Assembly (NCBI GenBank): GCA_021838765.1
Contig: JAKCCY010000016.1
Location: 1 to 35,869, forward strand
From: Nitrospirota bacterium
Lineage (GTDB): Bacteria; Nitrospirota_A; Leptospirillia; Leptospirillales; Leptospirillaceae
Reading direction: 5' to 3'
DNA length: 35,869 bases
Positions 1 through 7,132 of the stretch are shown piece after piece (positions within the stretch are counted from its first letter, which is position 1; the number at the start of each line of letters is the position of its first letter). The notes under the pieces are model-generated. The model searched no databases and was not told where the DNA came from. It was given only the letters and a program-made list of their open reading frames with translations. A program made the position numbers and the translations under genes.

Positions 1-12
1 CAATTCGTTACC

Positions 13-42
13 AGCCTCCCCGTCAGGAGGCTCCGGATTTTT
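13..42 (+). terminator. Intrinsic terminator of an upstream gene
   Basis: A 7-bp perfect stem (AGCCTCC at 13-19, GGAGGCT at 26-32) with a 6-base loop is followed after five bases by TTTTT (38-42). The T run lies on the plus-strand side, so it would end a plus-strand gene located before the window. The gap between stem and T run is longer than ideal. Confidence 0.5.
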
Positions 43-145
43 CGGCCCACTCCCTTGCTCTCCAGAAACTCATGGAAGTCGTTCGCCGGAAAGGAAACGG
101 GAAAAAAGCTCCCTGATCTTCCGTATGGAATAAATTGGCTGGACG

Positions 146-175
146 TTGATGATTATAGGGATGATCTGCTAAAAT
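146..175 (+). promoter_or_regulatory. Putative sigma-70-type promoter of the fumarate reductase/sucCD operon
   Basis: TTGATG (146-151) and TAAAAT (170-175) are separated by 18 bases, giving an expected transcript start near 182 and a leader of about 90 bases. The -10 box matches 5 of 6 consensus bases and the -35 box 4 of 6. The position after the terminator at 13-42 and before the first gene fits. This is inferred from motif matching only. Confidence 0.4.
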
Positions 176-260
176 CCGCCCTACATATAAAAGTGGAGAA
201 TCATCAGGCTGTTTTTTTAATCGGTTCGGGTAGTATGCCTTGAGCAAGTAACATCAAATA

Positions 261-272
261 GGGGAGGTCCCC
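261..272 (+). promoter_or_regulatory. Ribosome binding site inside a small GC hairpin
   Basis: The Shine-Dalgarno sequence before the ATG at 273 lies in GGGGAGGTCCCC, where GGGG can pair with CCCC around an AGGT loop. The strong GGGGAGG site decides the start at 273. The short stem could partly mask the site, but four base pairs is a weak structure. Confidence 0.45.
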
Positions 273-959
273 ATGTTTCAGTATGAGAAACCCGATAATG
301 CAAAAATGATAAAAGTGGGTATTAATGGCAAGGACTGGAGTGTCCCGGAAGGGCTGACCATGATTCAGGCCATGTGGTACACAGGTCATGAAGTGATTCA
401 TGGTATTGGATGTCTGGGGGGTGTTTGCGGAGCATGTGCAGCGGTTTACAGAATGCCCGGGGACTTTCATCTTCACAACGCGTTGGCCTGTCAGACCCTT
501 GTGAAGGAAAATATGGCCTTCAGCCTTATTCCCTCATTTCCTTCGCAGAGGGCAGACTACAAGATTGAAACCATTGCCGATACGAAGGAAGAACTTTTTA
601 AGCTTTACCCCGAGTCGGCAACATGCAGAAACTGCAATGCCTGTACAGAAGTTTGCCCGCAGGGAATTGATGTGAGAGATGCCGTTTGGAGATCTGTTTT
701 TGGCGATTTCAAAGGAGTGACGGAAGGCACGATGAGCTGTGTCATGTGTGGATTATGTGTCTCCCGCTGCATTGCTGAAATGGCTCCGCATGAAATTGCC
801 CTTTATGCCAGAAGGGCCTATGGAAGTCAGGAATTGAAATTCCCGGATAATCTGCTTCACCGAATGGAGAAGATCCAGTCAGGTGATTTTGATGCAGAGC
901 TGTCAAGGCTTTTGTCTTTGTCACCGGAAATGCTTAAGTCCGAATGTGAGGTGAAATGA
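273..959 (+). CDS. Fe-S electron-transfer subunit of a fumarate reductase/succinate dehydrogenase-like complex
   Basis: This 228-residue protein has three cluster-binding motifs. C47, C52, C55 and C73 form a plant-type [2Fe-2S] set in an N-terminal ferredoxin-like domain. C118-x2-C121-x2-C124-x3-C128-P and C156-x2-C159-x2-C162-x3-C166 are two [4Fe-4S] motifs. Ordinary SdhB/FrdB carries one [2Fe-2S], one [4Fe-4S] and one [3Fe-4S]; here the third motif has four cysteines, as in heterodisulfide-reductase or thiol:fumarate-reductase type subunits. It overlaps the next gene, a FAD subunit, by 4 bases (ATGA), so the two are almost certainly partners passing electrons to or from succinate/fumarate. 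No signal peptide or membrane segment is seen, so a cytoplasmic location is expected. The physiological electron partner cannot be read from the sequence. Confidence 0.85.
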   Translation: MFQYEKPDNAKMIKVGINGKDWSVPEGLTMIQAMWYTGHEVIHGIGCLGGVCGACAAVYRMPGDFHLHNALACQTLVKENMAFSLIPSFPSQRADYKIETIADTKEELFKLYPESATCRNCNACTEVCPQGIDVRDAVWRSVFGDFKGVTEGTMSCVMCGLCVSRCIAEMAPHEIALYARRAYGSQELKFPDNLLHRMEKIQSGDFDAELSRLLSLSPEMLKSECEVK

Positions 960-2578
960 GTCCGGATCAGAAAGAATCCCTCCCTTTGTATGCCAATTTG
1001 CCAAACTTTATTACGGATGAACCTCCGGCACTCACTTCCGAACAACGTATGGCGCTTCTGAACCGTTACTATCCTGATTATCGCCCTGAGGGGAAAACAA
1101 CCCTCAGGGTCGGAGCCAACAGGGGGAATGTCGTTCCGGAGGAAATTGCCAATATTCTTGAGACCAGAAGTCGTCTCCTTCACCCCGAGAAGGTTGAGCG
1201 GCCATCTGCGCCGGATGCTGATGTTGACCTTTTGATTATTGGAGGCGGTGGGGCAGGAATTACTGCTGCTCTTTTTGCAAAAGAAACAGGAGCTTCTGTT
1301 CTGGTTGCGACGAAGCTTCGTATCGGTGATTCCAATACAGTGATGGCTGAAGGCGGTATTCAGGTTGCACTGGGAGATGATGACAGTCCGGCACAGCATT
1401 TGAAAGATGCCTATAGAGGCGGACATTTTACTGGGGACACTGAGCTCCTTTCTGTTCTGGTCAGGGAGGGGCCCGAAGTGATTTCCTGGCTGGTCAAAAA
1501 GGGCGTCCTTTTCGATCGGGATGCGCACGGAAATCTTGCCTTAAGGAAAGGAGGCGGTACAACCCGTCCCCGCTTGATCTCGGCAAAAGACTATACGGGT
1601 CTTGAGCTGGTCAGGGTCCTGAAGGAAGATCTTCTGAATTCGGGGATCCCTATCTGGGAGTTCAGCCCCGCAGTTGAGTTGCTTGAGGGGCCGGATAGCT
1701 CCTGTGCCGGGGCTGTGCTTCTTGATGTCGACAGTGGAAAGTTTAAATGGGTAAAAGCCCGGGCAGTCATGCTTGCAACCGGTGGGACCGGTCGTCTTCA
1801 TATTGGTGGGTTTGCGACCTCAAATCATTTCGGGGCTACGGGAGATGGTCTTGGAATGGCCTACAGGATGGGGGCGCCTCTCTTGCATATGGAAAGTTTC
1901 CAGTACCATCCGACCGGGGTTATCTACCCATCTGAAATGGCCGGGATGCTCATCACCGAAGCCGTTCGTGGAGCGGGGGCCAGACTTTACAATAAAGATG
2001 GAAAAAGATTCGTCAACGAACTGGAAACAAGAGATGTGGTGGCCTCGGCAATCATCCGGGAATGTTCTGAAGGAAGAGGTGTCAGGACCGGAGCTGGCCA
2101 TTTTGGGGTTTATCTTGACCTGTCGGCAATTGACAGGGAAATGGGAGAGGGAACTGTAGCCCGACGTTTCCCCAACATTCTGAAATTGATGTCAAAACAT
2201 GATGTTGATTGTTCCACACATCCAATCCTCGTTTATCCGACACTTCATTATCAAAATGGAGGTATCTCCGCTGACAAGGAAGGCCGCACTCCGATCGACC
2301 ATCTCTATGTGGCCGGTGAAACGACTGGTGGTTTGCACGGGAAAAATCGTCTGATGGGAAACTCCCTCCTTGAGGTTCTGGTTTTTGGCCACCGAGTCGG
2401 ACTGTCGGCCGCGAAAGCTGGGATGAGCCGGAAGCCATTTTCGTGGCAGGAGGTTGGATTTGGCCATGTTGAACGATTTGAGCAGGCTCTTGACTCTGAA
2501 TTCCATGGAGTTGTGCGCCCTGAGGGGCCTTTGCTGTTTCCGGACTATCGCCGGAATACATCAGGCGATAGTGCTTGA
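956..2578 (+). CDS. FAD-dependent fumarate reductase/succinate dehydrogenase flavoprotein subunit
   Basis: This 540-residue protein belongs to the SdhA/FrdA/L-aspartate oxidase family. A dinucleotide-binding GGGGAG loop lies at residues 96-101. The HPTG motif has H318, the TEAVRGAGA segment has R338 (the likely catalytic proton-transfer arginine), and LHYQNGGIS and LHGKNRLMGNSLLEVLVFG match the substrate-binding and capping regions. It interconverts succinate and fumarate using electrons from the preceding Fe-S protein. Oddities are an N-terminal extension of about 90 residues before the FAD fold and a short C-terminal part compared with standard SdhA. L-aspartate oxidase (NadB) is the main alternative, but the coupled Fe-S gene and the following sucCD favour a TCA-type role. 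No cytochrome b anchor gene is adjacent. Confidence 0.85.
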   Translation: MSPDQKESLPLYANLPNFITDEPPALTSEQRMALLNRYYPDYRPEGKTTLRVGANRGNVVPEEIANILETRSRLLHPEKVERPSAPDADVDLLIIGGGGAGITAALFAKETGASVLVATKLRIGDSNTVMAEGGIQVALGDDDSPAQHLKDAYRGGHFTGDTELLSVLVREGPEVISWLVKKGVLFDRDAHGNLALRKGGGTTRPRLISAKDYTGLELVRVLKEDLLNSGIPIWEFSPAVELLEGPDSSCAGAVLLDVDSGKFKWVKARAVMLATGGTGRLHIGGFATSNHFGATGDGLGMAYRMGAPLLHMESFQYHPTGVIYPSEMAGMLITEAVRGAGARLYNKDGKRFVNELETRDVVASAIIRECSEGRGVRTGAGHFGVYLDLSAIDREMGEGTVARRFPNILKLMSKHDVDCSTHPILVYPTLHYQNGGISADKEGRTPIDHLYVAGETTGGLHGKNRLMGNSLLEVLVFGHRVGLSAAKAGMSRKPFSWQEVGFGHVERFEQALDSEFHGVVRPEGPLLFPDYRRNTSGDSA

Positions 2579-2621
2579 TGTTTCTTATTATCATTGACAA
2601 TGCATCCGGAAGGAGCGTCGT

Positions 2622-3812
2622 TTGAATATCCATGAATACCAAGCCAAGGAACTTTTTGGCCAGTACCAGATTCCCGTTCCCAAAGGTGTAATGGTCGAGT
2701 CTATTGCCGAAGCCGAGAATGCGGTGAAAACCAACCCTCTCTTTCAGGGATCAAATGGTCAGGTTTTTGCGGTCAAGGCACAAATCCATGCCGGAGGACG
2801 AGGTAAGGCCGGTGGCGTAAAAATTACCAAGGAAGTGCATAAAATCCCTGAAATTGTAGGCAGTCTTCTCGGCAAGATTCTGGTCACACACCAGACTGGC
2901 CCGGAAGGTCGCCAGGTTGGAAAGGTCTGGATTGAGGAAGGTTCCCGGATCGAGAAAGAGTTTTATCTTGGGATGGTCGTCGACCGGAACTCCAGGAGAG
3001 TGACTCTGATCGCAAGCACCGAAGGTGGAATGGAAATCGAGGAGGTTGCCCAGAAGCATCCCGAACGCATTTTTCATCTTTCCGTCGATCCATGCGAGGG
3101 TTATTCTGCTCATATTGGCCGGCGTCTGTTTTACTTTCTGGGCCTTCCTGCCGAAACGCAATCGGCTTTTGTAAAGATGGTGGGTGACCTTGTTCGATTC
3201 TTCCATGAGAAAGATGCCAGCATGGTCGAAATCAATCCTCTTGTTCTGACTGCAGAGAAGACTCTGATCGCGCTTGATGCCAAGGTCGGATTTGATGACA
3301 ACGCGATCTATCGTCAGCCGATAACAAAGGTGTTGAGAGATCTTGCTGAAGAAAACCCTCTTGAGATCGAAGCTTCGAAATATAATCTCAATTATGTGAA
3401 GCTTGACGGGAATATTGCCTGCATGGTGAATGGCGCGGGGCTTGCCATGGCAACAATGGACGTGATTGCCCTGGCCGGAGGATCCCCCGCAAACTTTCTG
3501 GATGTTGGTGGCGGAGCGAGCAAGGATACGGTTGAGCAGGCTTTTCGGCTGATTTTAAGTGATCCGCATGTAAAGGGCATTTTTGTCAATATCTTTGGCG
3601 GGATTGTCAGATGTGAGCGAATTGCCGGTGGAATCATTGCCGCAGCCCAGGACGTCAAGATCAGCGTTCCCCTGGTTGTCCGACTTCAAGGAACCAATGC
3701 GGCCGAAGGCCGGGAGATGTTGAGGACTTCAGGTCTGGATATTGAAGTTGCAGAGGAATTGTTTGAAGGAGCCGAAAAAGTTGTTCTCGCGGTGAAGAAG
3801 GGGGGGAAATGA
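2622..3812 (+). CDS. sucC: Succinyl-CoA synthetase (ADP-forming), beta subunit
   Basis: The 396-residue product begins [12 protein letters not shown], the family's hallmark N-terminus, followed by an ATP-grasp domain with [15 protein letters not shown]. The C-terminal CoA-ligase-type domain contains [14 protein letters not shown]. Length is normal for the family (about 390). Translation starts at TTG (2622), supported by GGAAGGAG just upstream (2608-2615). With SucD it interconverts succinyl-CoA and succinate with ATP; in an autotroph using the reductive TCA cycle it would run toward succinyl-CoA. It lies 43 bases after the flavoprotein gene and overlaps sucD by 4 bases. Confidence 0.96.
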   Translation: MNIHEYQAKELFGQYQIPVPKGVMVESIAEAENAVKTNPLFQGSNGQVFAVKAQIHAGGRGKAGGVKITKEVHKIPEIVGSLLGKILVTHQTGPEGRQVGKVWIEEGSRIEKEFYLGMVVDRNSRRVTLIASTEGGMEIEEVAQKHPERIFHLSVDPCEGYSAHIGRRLFYFLGLPAETQSAFVKMVGDLVRFFHEKDASMVEINPLVLTAEKTLIALDAKVGFDDNAIYRQPITKVLRDLAEENPLEIEASKYNLNYVKLDGNIACMVNGAGLAMATMDVIALAGGSPANFLDVGGGASKDTVEQAFRLILSDPHVKGIFVNIFGGIVRCERIAGGIIAAAQDVKISVPLVVRLQGTNAAEGREMLRTSGLDIEVAEELFEGAEKVVLAVKKGGK

Positions 3813-4699
3813 GTATTCTTGTCGACCGCTCCACAAAGGTTATTGTACAGGGTATTACCGGCAAGGAAGGATCATATCATGCAGGGGCCTGCAGAGATTA
3901 TGGAACACATGTCGTTGGAGGGGTGACCCCTGGAAAAGGCGGGACGACCCATGAGGGCTTCCCTGTCTGGAATTCAGTACATGATGCGGTAGAAGCGGAG
4001 GATCCCGATGTCTCCCTGATCTTTGTTCCACCAGCATTTGCTGCTGATGCTGTTCTGGAGTCGATCGCTGCGGAGATTCCCCTGATCGTTTGCATTACGG
4101 AAGGGATTCCGGTTCTTGATATGGTTCGGGTCCGCCGTCTCCTTGATGCCAAAAATGATGAAGGTTCTGTTATCCGCCTGATTGGTCCCAACTGTCCGGG
4201 AATTATCACCCCGGATGGTGCCAAGATCGGAATTATGCCCGGCTATATTCACAAACGGGGGAAGGTTGGCGTTGTTTCAAGAAGCGGTACCCTCACCTAT
4301 GAGGCGGTTTGGCAGTTGACTCAGCTTGGCCTGGGAGAATCCACTTGTGTTGGAATCGGTGGTGATCCTGTCAGGGGGTTGAATTTTATTGATGTCTTGG
4401 CGCTTTTTGAAAACGATCCTGAGACGGAAGCTGTTGTTATGATCGGAGAGATTGGCGGGGAAGATGAGGAAAAAGCTGCCGCTTTTGCAAAGTGTCACAT
4501 GAAAAAGCCTGTCATCGGATTTATAGCCGGACAGACAGCTCCTCCCGGAAGACGGATGGGACATGCCGGTGCCATTGTTTCAGGTGGCCAGGGAACGGCG
4601 AAAGACAAAATGAAGACACTTGAGGGAATGGGTGTAACCGTTGTTGAAAACCCTTCGATGATTGGTCAGACAGTTCTTGATGTCCTGAAACGGTCCTGA
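3809..4699 (+). CDS. sucD: Succinyl-CoA synthetase, alpha subunit
   Basis: The 296-residue product starts with a Rossmann CoA-binding domain ([15 protein letters not shown]). It carries [11 protein letters not shown] and the phosphohistidine segment [18 protein letters not shown], with H252 the likely transient phosphorylation site. It forms the catalytic heteromer with SucC, its ATGA overlap partner. The preceding two genes supply the neighbouring succinate/fumarate step, so the operon covers two consecutive TCA-cycle reactions. Length and motifs are fully typical. Confidence 0.97.
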   Translation: MSILVDRSTKVIVQGITGKEGSYHAGACRDYGTHVVGGVTPGKGGTTHEGFPVWNSVHDAVEAEDPDVSLIFVPPAFAADAVLESIAAEIPLIVCITEGIPVLDMVRVRRLLDAKNDEGSVIRLIGPNCPGIITPDGAKIGIMPGYIHKRGKVGVVSRSGTLTYEAVWQLTQLGLGESTCVGIGGDPVRGLNFIDVLALFENDPETEAVVMIGEIGGEDEEKAAAFAKCHMKKPVIGFIAGQTAPPGRRMGHAGAIVSGGQGTAKDKMKTLEGMGVTVVENPSMIGQTVLDVLKRS

Positions 4700-4762
4700 G
4701 AGGGGTCGGCCCTCTGATTCTGGGAGGGTGGCATAGAGGGCCAGGAGCTGTTCTCCCGGCCC
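4699..4762 (+). terminator. Two hairpins after sucD, possible terminator or processing site
   Basis: The first hairpin is AGAGGG (4699-4704) with CCCTCT (4710-4715), beginning at the sucD stop codon. The second is longer: GGGCC-A-GGAG (4738-4747) pairs with CTCC-C-GGCCC (4753-4762) around a 5-base loop, with one A/C mismatch. Neither is followed by a T run, so they may attenuate, stabilise the upstream mRNA, or act with Rho, rather than being classic intrinsic terminators. Confidence 0.4.
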
Positions 4763-4807
4763 GGATGTTAAGATGAATATCACTTTAAAATCTGGAGGAG
4801 TTTGCGC

Positions 4808-5266
4808 ATGGCAGCTGAAATAAAAGTAGGAGATATTGCACCTGATTTTACTCTTGAGGATCAGGATAAAAACAAGGTTACACTCTCTTCGTTCAAGGGC
4901 AAGAAGAATGTTGTTCTGGCTTTCTACCCATTGGACTGGAGCCCGGTCTGCACTAATGAGAATGCCTGTTTCTCAAATGACCTTCCCCGTTTCTCTGATG
5001 CGAATGCAGAGATTTTTGGTATCAGCACCGACAGCACCTGGTGTCACAAGGCATGGAAGGATGCCCTCAAGCTCAAGCATAACCTCCTGTCTGATATCAA
5101 AAGAGAAGTTTCCAGAAGTTATGGGCTTTTGATTGAAGAGGCCAATATCAACAAGCGTGCAACCGTGATTGTCGACAAGTCTGGTGTTGTGCGTTACGTT
5201 AAGGTTCAGGAGATTCTGACCGCTCGTGATGATCAGGATATTCTGAAAGCATTGGCAGCTCTGTAA
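4808..5266 (+). CDS. Peroxiredoxin (AhpC/TSA family)
   Basis: The 152-residue thioredoxin-fold protein reduces hydrogen peroxide or organic peroxides with an active-site cysteine. The motif P41-x3-S45-x2-C48 (PLDWSPVC) matches the family PxxxTxxC signature, with serine replacing threonine, making C48 the peroxidatic residue. C54 and C79 are further cysteines; either could be a resolving residue, or the enzyme could be 1-Cys. I chose the ATG at 4808 because GGAGGAG (4794-4800) lies 7 bases before it, whereas a TTG at 4802 would sit only one base from that site. It stands alone after sucD and ends at a clear terminator. Acid- and iron-exposed organisms need such detoxification, but that link is inference. 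Confidence 0.92.
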   Translation: MAAEIKVGDIAPDFTLEDQDKNKVTLSSFKGKKNVVLAFYPLDWSPVCTNENACFSNDLPRFSDANAEIFGISTDSTWCHKAWKDALKLKHNLLSDIKREVSRSYGLLIEEANINKRATVIVDKSGVVRYVKVQEILTARDDQDILKALAAL

Positions 5267-5285
5267 GTTTTCGTCTGCCGGACAG

Positions 5286-5319
5286 AAAGGGGATGGGCCA
5301 TGGCTCATCCCCTTTTTTT
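5286..5319 (+). terminator. Intrinsic terminator after the peroxiredoxin gene
   Basis: AAGGGGATG and CATCCCCTT form a stem extended by GCC/GGC with small mismatches, followed directly by a run of seven T. It separates the plus-strand operon from the convergent minus-strand lipoprotein gene. On the minus strand only three T follow the stem, so it works mainly for the plus strand. Confidence 0.85.
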
Positions 5320-5361
5320 GTTTTTGACGGATCTAAGGAAGGAAAATGAGGAGATCTTCTC

Positions 5362-5907
5362 TTATTTGGGGGACGGTGTTTTCGGCAAATCGAGAATGAT
5401 TTCGTCATTGGAGGCTGTTTGTGGGTAAGAGTAGACGAGGTGAAGTGTCATATGGGCAAGTCCGGTGAGTGTTCCTCTATAGAGATAGAGCATCGGAAGA
5501 AACTTTTGGCTCTCGGCAGGTACAATCGCATCCTTATGGGCCATGACCCTGTCGACCCATGACTCTTTCCAGTTGGGAGGATAAATATCAGCATATTTTT
5601 TGTCTGAATGATGCAAGACAAAATCTGAAGTATCCGATCCTCTCAAGCGATAATTTCTCTTATCGTCGGTGGTGAGATCCAGAATGCTGTGTCGAAGATG
5701 AACCCTGAGCGTTCTGGATCCTTTATCGAGGACCCCAAGTGGCACCAGAATAAAGGTGATGCCATTTTTAGAAATGATCTGAACGTTCTGGGGCTCTATC
5801 TGAACTGGTGATTCGGTGCTGAGATGGCAGCCTGACAACAGAAGTAAAGCCCCTGCCATGGAAAAGAATGTTTTCCTGATGGAAGAGGTCGAGAGGATTG
5901 TTCCCAT
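5362..5907 (-). CDS. Putative lipoprotein of unknown function
   Basis: The 181-residue product has a lipoprotein signal peptide: R11-K12, a hydrophobic stretch at about residues 14-25, and the lipobox LLSGC with C27 as the lipidated residue. The mature part has no motif I recognise; it seems rich in beta-prone segments and ends in a proline/lysine-rich tail. I chose the ATG at 5907 (preceded by GAGAAAGGG) over an ATG 39 bases earlier, which would overlap the upstream gene and spoil the signal peptide. It begins 8 bases after the FmdB-type gene ends, so the two are probably co-transcribed. Function unknown; an envelope location is the only supportable statement. Confidence 0.75.
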   Translation of the reverse strand: MGTILSTSSIRKTFFSMAGALLLLSGCHLSTESPVQIEPQNVQIISKNGITFILVPLGVLDKGSRTLRVHLRHSILDLTTDDKRNYRLRGSDTSDFVLHHSDKKYADIYPPNWKESWVDRVMAHKDAIVPAESQKFLPMLYLYRGTLTGLAHMTLHLVYSYPQTASNDEIILDLPKTPSPK

Positions 5908-5915
5908 TCCCTTTC

Positions 5916-6161
5916 TCACCCGCAGCAGGAACCACCGCCGCAGCAAGAACCTCCCCCCGATGGTGGAGGCGAACTCATGCTGCCTGAGTCCATGGCGCCC
6001 ATTTGAGATCCTGCGACAGAACTGCTGAAGCTCGAGGGTATCTTTTTAAGGTGGTGGCTCTGGCAGTGGGTGCAGGCTGTTTCTCCTTCCTGGACCCTGA
6101 TGGACTGGAGCAGAGAAAATGTGTGGTGGCATTCTTCACATCGGTATTCGTAAATAGGCAT
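5916..6161 (-). CDS. FmdB-family zinc ribbon protein
   Basis: The 81-residue protein starts MPIYEYRCEECHHTF, the diagnostic FmdB/CxxC_CXXC_SSSS N-terminus. C8-x2-C11 and a second C-x2-C pair (ACTHC) form a zinc ribbon, and the family KKIPSSFS segment follows. The tail is Ser/Gly-rich and ends with two Gly-Gly-Gly-Ser-Cys-Cys-Gly repeats. The start at 6161 is fixed by the conserved N-terminus and by a GGGGGGAG site just upstream; the reading frame is open further upstream but lacks family similarity. FmdB proteins were named as regulators of formamidase/acetamidase genes, yet the molecular role is mostly unproven. Likely co-transcribed with the lipoprotein gene. Confidence 0.88.
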   Translation of the reverse strand: MPIYEYRCEECHHTFSLLQSIRVQEGETACTHCQSHHLKKIPSSFSSSVAGSQMGAMDSGSMSSPPPSGGGSCCGGGSCCG

Positions 6162-6599
6162 CTTTGAACTCCCCCCGAACGTTTTTAAACGGACAAAAAA
6201 ACAATCCTTTTTCTTCATCCAATCTATCAGAAGAATGGAGAGATCATCAAGGAGCGGGGAAAGTCTGAGGACAGGTCTTTGTGGGAATCTGCTCAAAATG
6301 CCTGCGAGTGGCGGGTCCTTGTCCGTTTGGGATGGGTTCGTGAGGTGATCTGGTGTCAGAGGAGGAGTTTTGAGGATAGTCAGGCGGGAGGATGTCGGAC
6401 CCTTTTTCTCGCAATTGTTGTGGGATTATTCCCAACGCAATTCTGGAAGAATCATATGACAGAAAGATCAATATTCTGTGTACTCCCTGTCACACTTGAT
6501 CCAAACGCTTTTGGCGTTCCCGGGAAGATCGTCTGAAAGACTCAAAATTCAGTTTTGAAAGTATTTTTTATGGATTTTTTGTTTGTGGTGAGAAGATTG
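6162..6599. other. Intergenic region between the divergent fmdB-type gene and mraZ
   Basis: About 440 bases without a convincing gene. The short open frames here have no family features. GGGTCC (6313-6318) is complementary to GGACCC (6397-6402), which is followed by TTTTT (6403-6407), so a small RNA or leader ending near 6407 is conceivable but not supported by a promoter. A small AACGC/GCGTT hairpin lies near 6504-6518. The promoter of the minus-strand pair should also lie here, but I could not pick it out. Confidence 0.4.
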
Positions 6600-6627
6600 T
6601 TGACATCTTTTTTTTGAGACCTATAAT
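6600..6627 (+). promoter_or_regulatory. Near-consensus sigma-70 promoter of the dcw cluster (Pmra)
   Basis: TTGACA (6600-6605) and TATAAT (6622-6627) both match the consensus perfectly, with a 16-base spacer rich in T. Transcription should begin near 6633-6635, about 25 bases before the mraZ start codon. This rules out reading-frame starts located upstream of the -10 box. It is the strongest promoter match in the window and the only obvious one for the whole dcw cluster. Confidence 0.85.
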
Positions 6628-6661
6628 GGGGACAGGTGGTGGAAAGTGGGGGAATGTGGTG
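6627..6661 (+). promoter_or_regulatory. Putative MraZ operator: TGG repeats every 10 bases
   Basis: TGGGG, TGGTG, TGGGG and TGGTG begin at 6627, 6637, 6647 and 6657, exactly one helical turn apart. Characterised MraZ operators consist of TGGGN repeats separated by 5-base spacers upstream of mraZ. The repeats overlap the end of the -10 box, the predicted transcript start, the ribosome binding site and the start codon, so binding would repress the cluster. The fourth repeat coincides with the GTG start and may be fortuitous. Confidence 0.7.
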
Positions 6662-7102
6662 AGCCTGTTTCGTGGTCGATATCAGCATGCATTGGATGAG
6701 AAAGGTCGCGTTGCAATCCCTGGCCGCTACCGGGAAATCCTGGATGGGGCAGCAGGGGATTCTACCCTGATTGTGACCGCAGAGCCTGACGAATGCCTGT
6801 CTGTCTACCCGCTTTCGGTATGGTCCGAGCTTGAGAAAAAGATCATGGCTCTTCCTCAGATGAATCCGGATCTGAAAACATACCTCCGCTTTGTGGTCGG
6901 ATTTGCGACTGAATGTGTTCCCGATCGCCAGGGGCGGATCCTTCTGCCTGCCCCGTTACGGGAGTTTGCTCATCTTGACCGCGATATATGGTTCGTGGGA
7001 GTGCTTGATAAATTTGAAATATGGGATGGAGCCCGTCTGATGGAAATGACAGGGAAGGACAGAATTCAAAGTGTTTCCCTCTCCCTGTCCGGCCTTTTTT
7101 GA
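6659..7102 (+). CDS. mraZ: MraZ, DNA-binding transcriptional regulator of the dcw cluster
   Basis: The 147-residue protein has two AbrB-like (SpoVT/MraZ) halves: the first begins SLFRGRYQHALDEKGRVAIP, and the second carries FATECVPDRQGRILLP. It forms ring-shaped oligomers in known cases and represses its own promoter. I chose the GTG at 6659, since a GGGGGA site (6648-6653) lies 5 bases upstream and earlier starts fall inside or before the promoter. A GTG at 6656 is the close alternative. It heads the canonical division/cell wall cluster. Confidence 0.93.
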   Translation: MSLFRGRYQHALDEKGRVAIPGRYREILDGAAGDSTLIVTAEPDECLSVYPLSVWSELEKKIMALPQMNPDLKTYLRFVVGFATECVPDRQGRILLPAPLREFAHLDRDIWFVGVLDKFEIWDGARLMEMTGKDRIQSVSLSLSGLF

Positions 7103-7132
7103 CAGACACATATCTTCGTGGAGGAAATCGAC

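Noticed and set aside
1..243. Plus-strand frame open from the window edge to TGA at 241-243
   Set aside because: It crosses the terminator at 13-42 and the likely promoter at 146-175, has no recognisable domain, and is short enough to be open by chance. A fragment of an upstream gene cannot be fully excluded.
857..1528. 223-codon minus-strand open frame
   Set aside because: Antisense to the flavoprotein gene with no ribosome site or family features.
6162..6599. RNase P RNA, 6S RNA or SRP RNA in the fmdB-mraZ gap
   Set aside because: A stretch resembling GGAAAGTC drew attention, but the other conserved parts of rnpB, the GGAAG-type loop of SRP RNA and a long 6S-type hairpin were not found.
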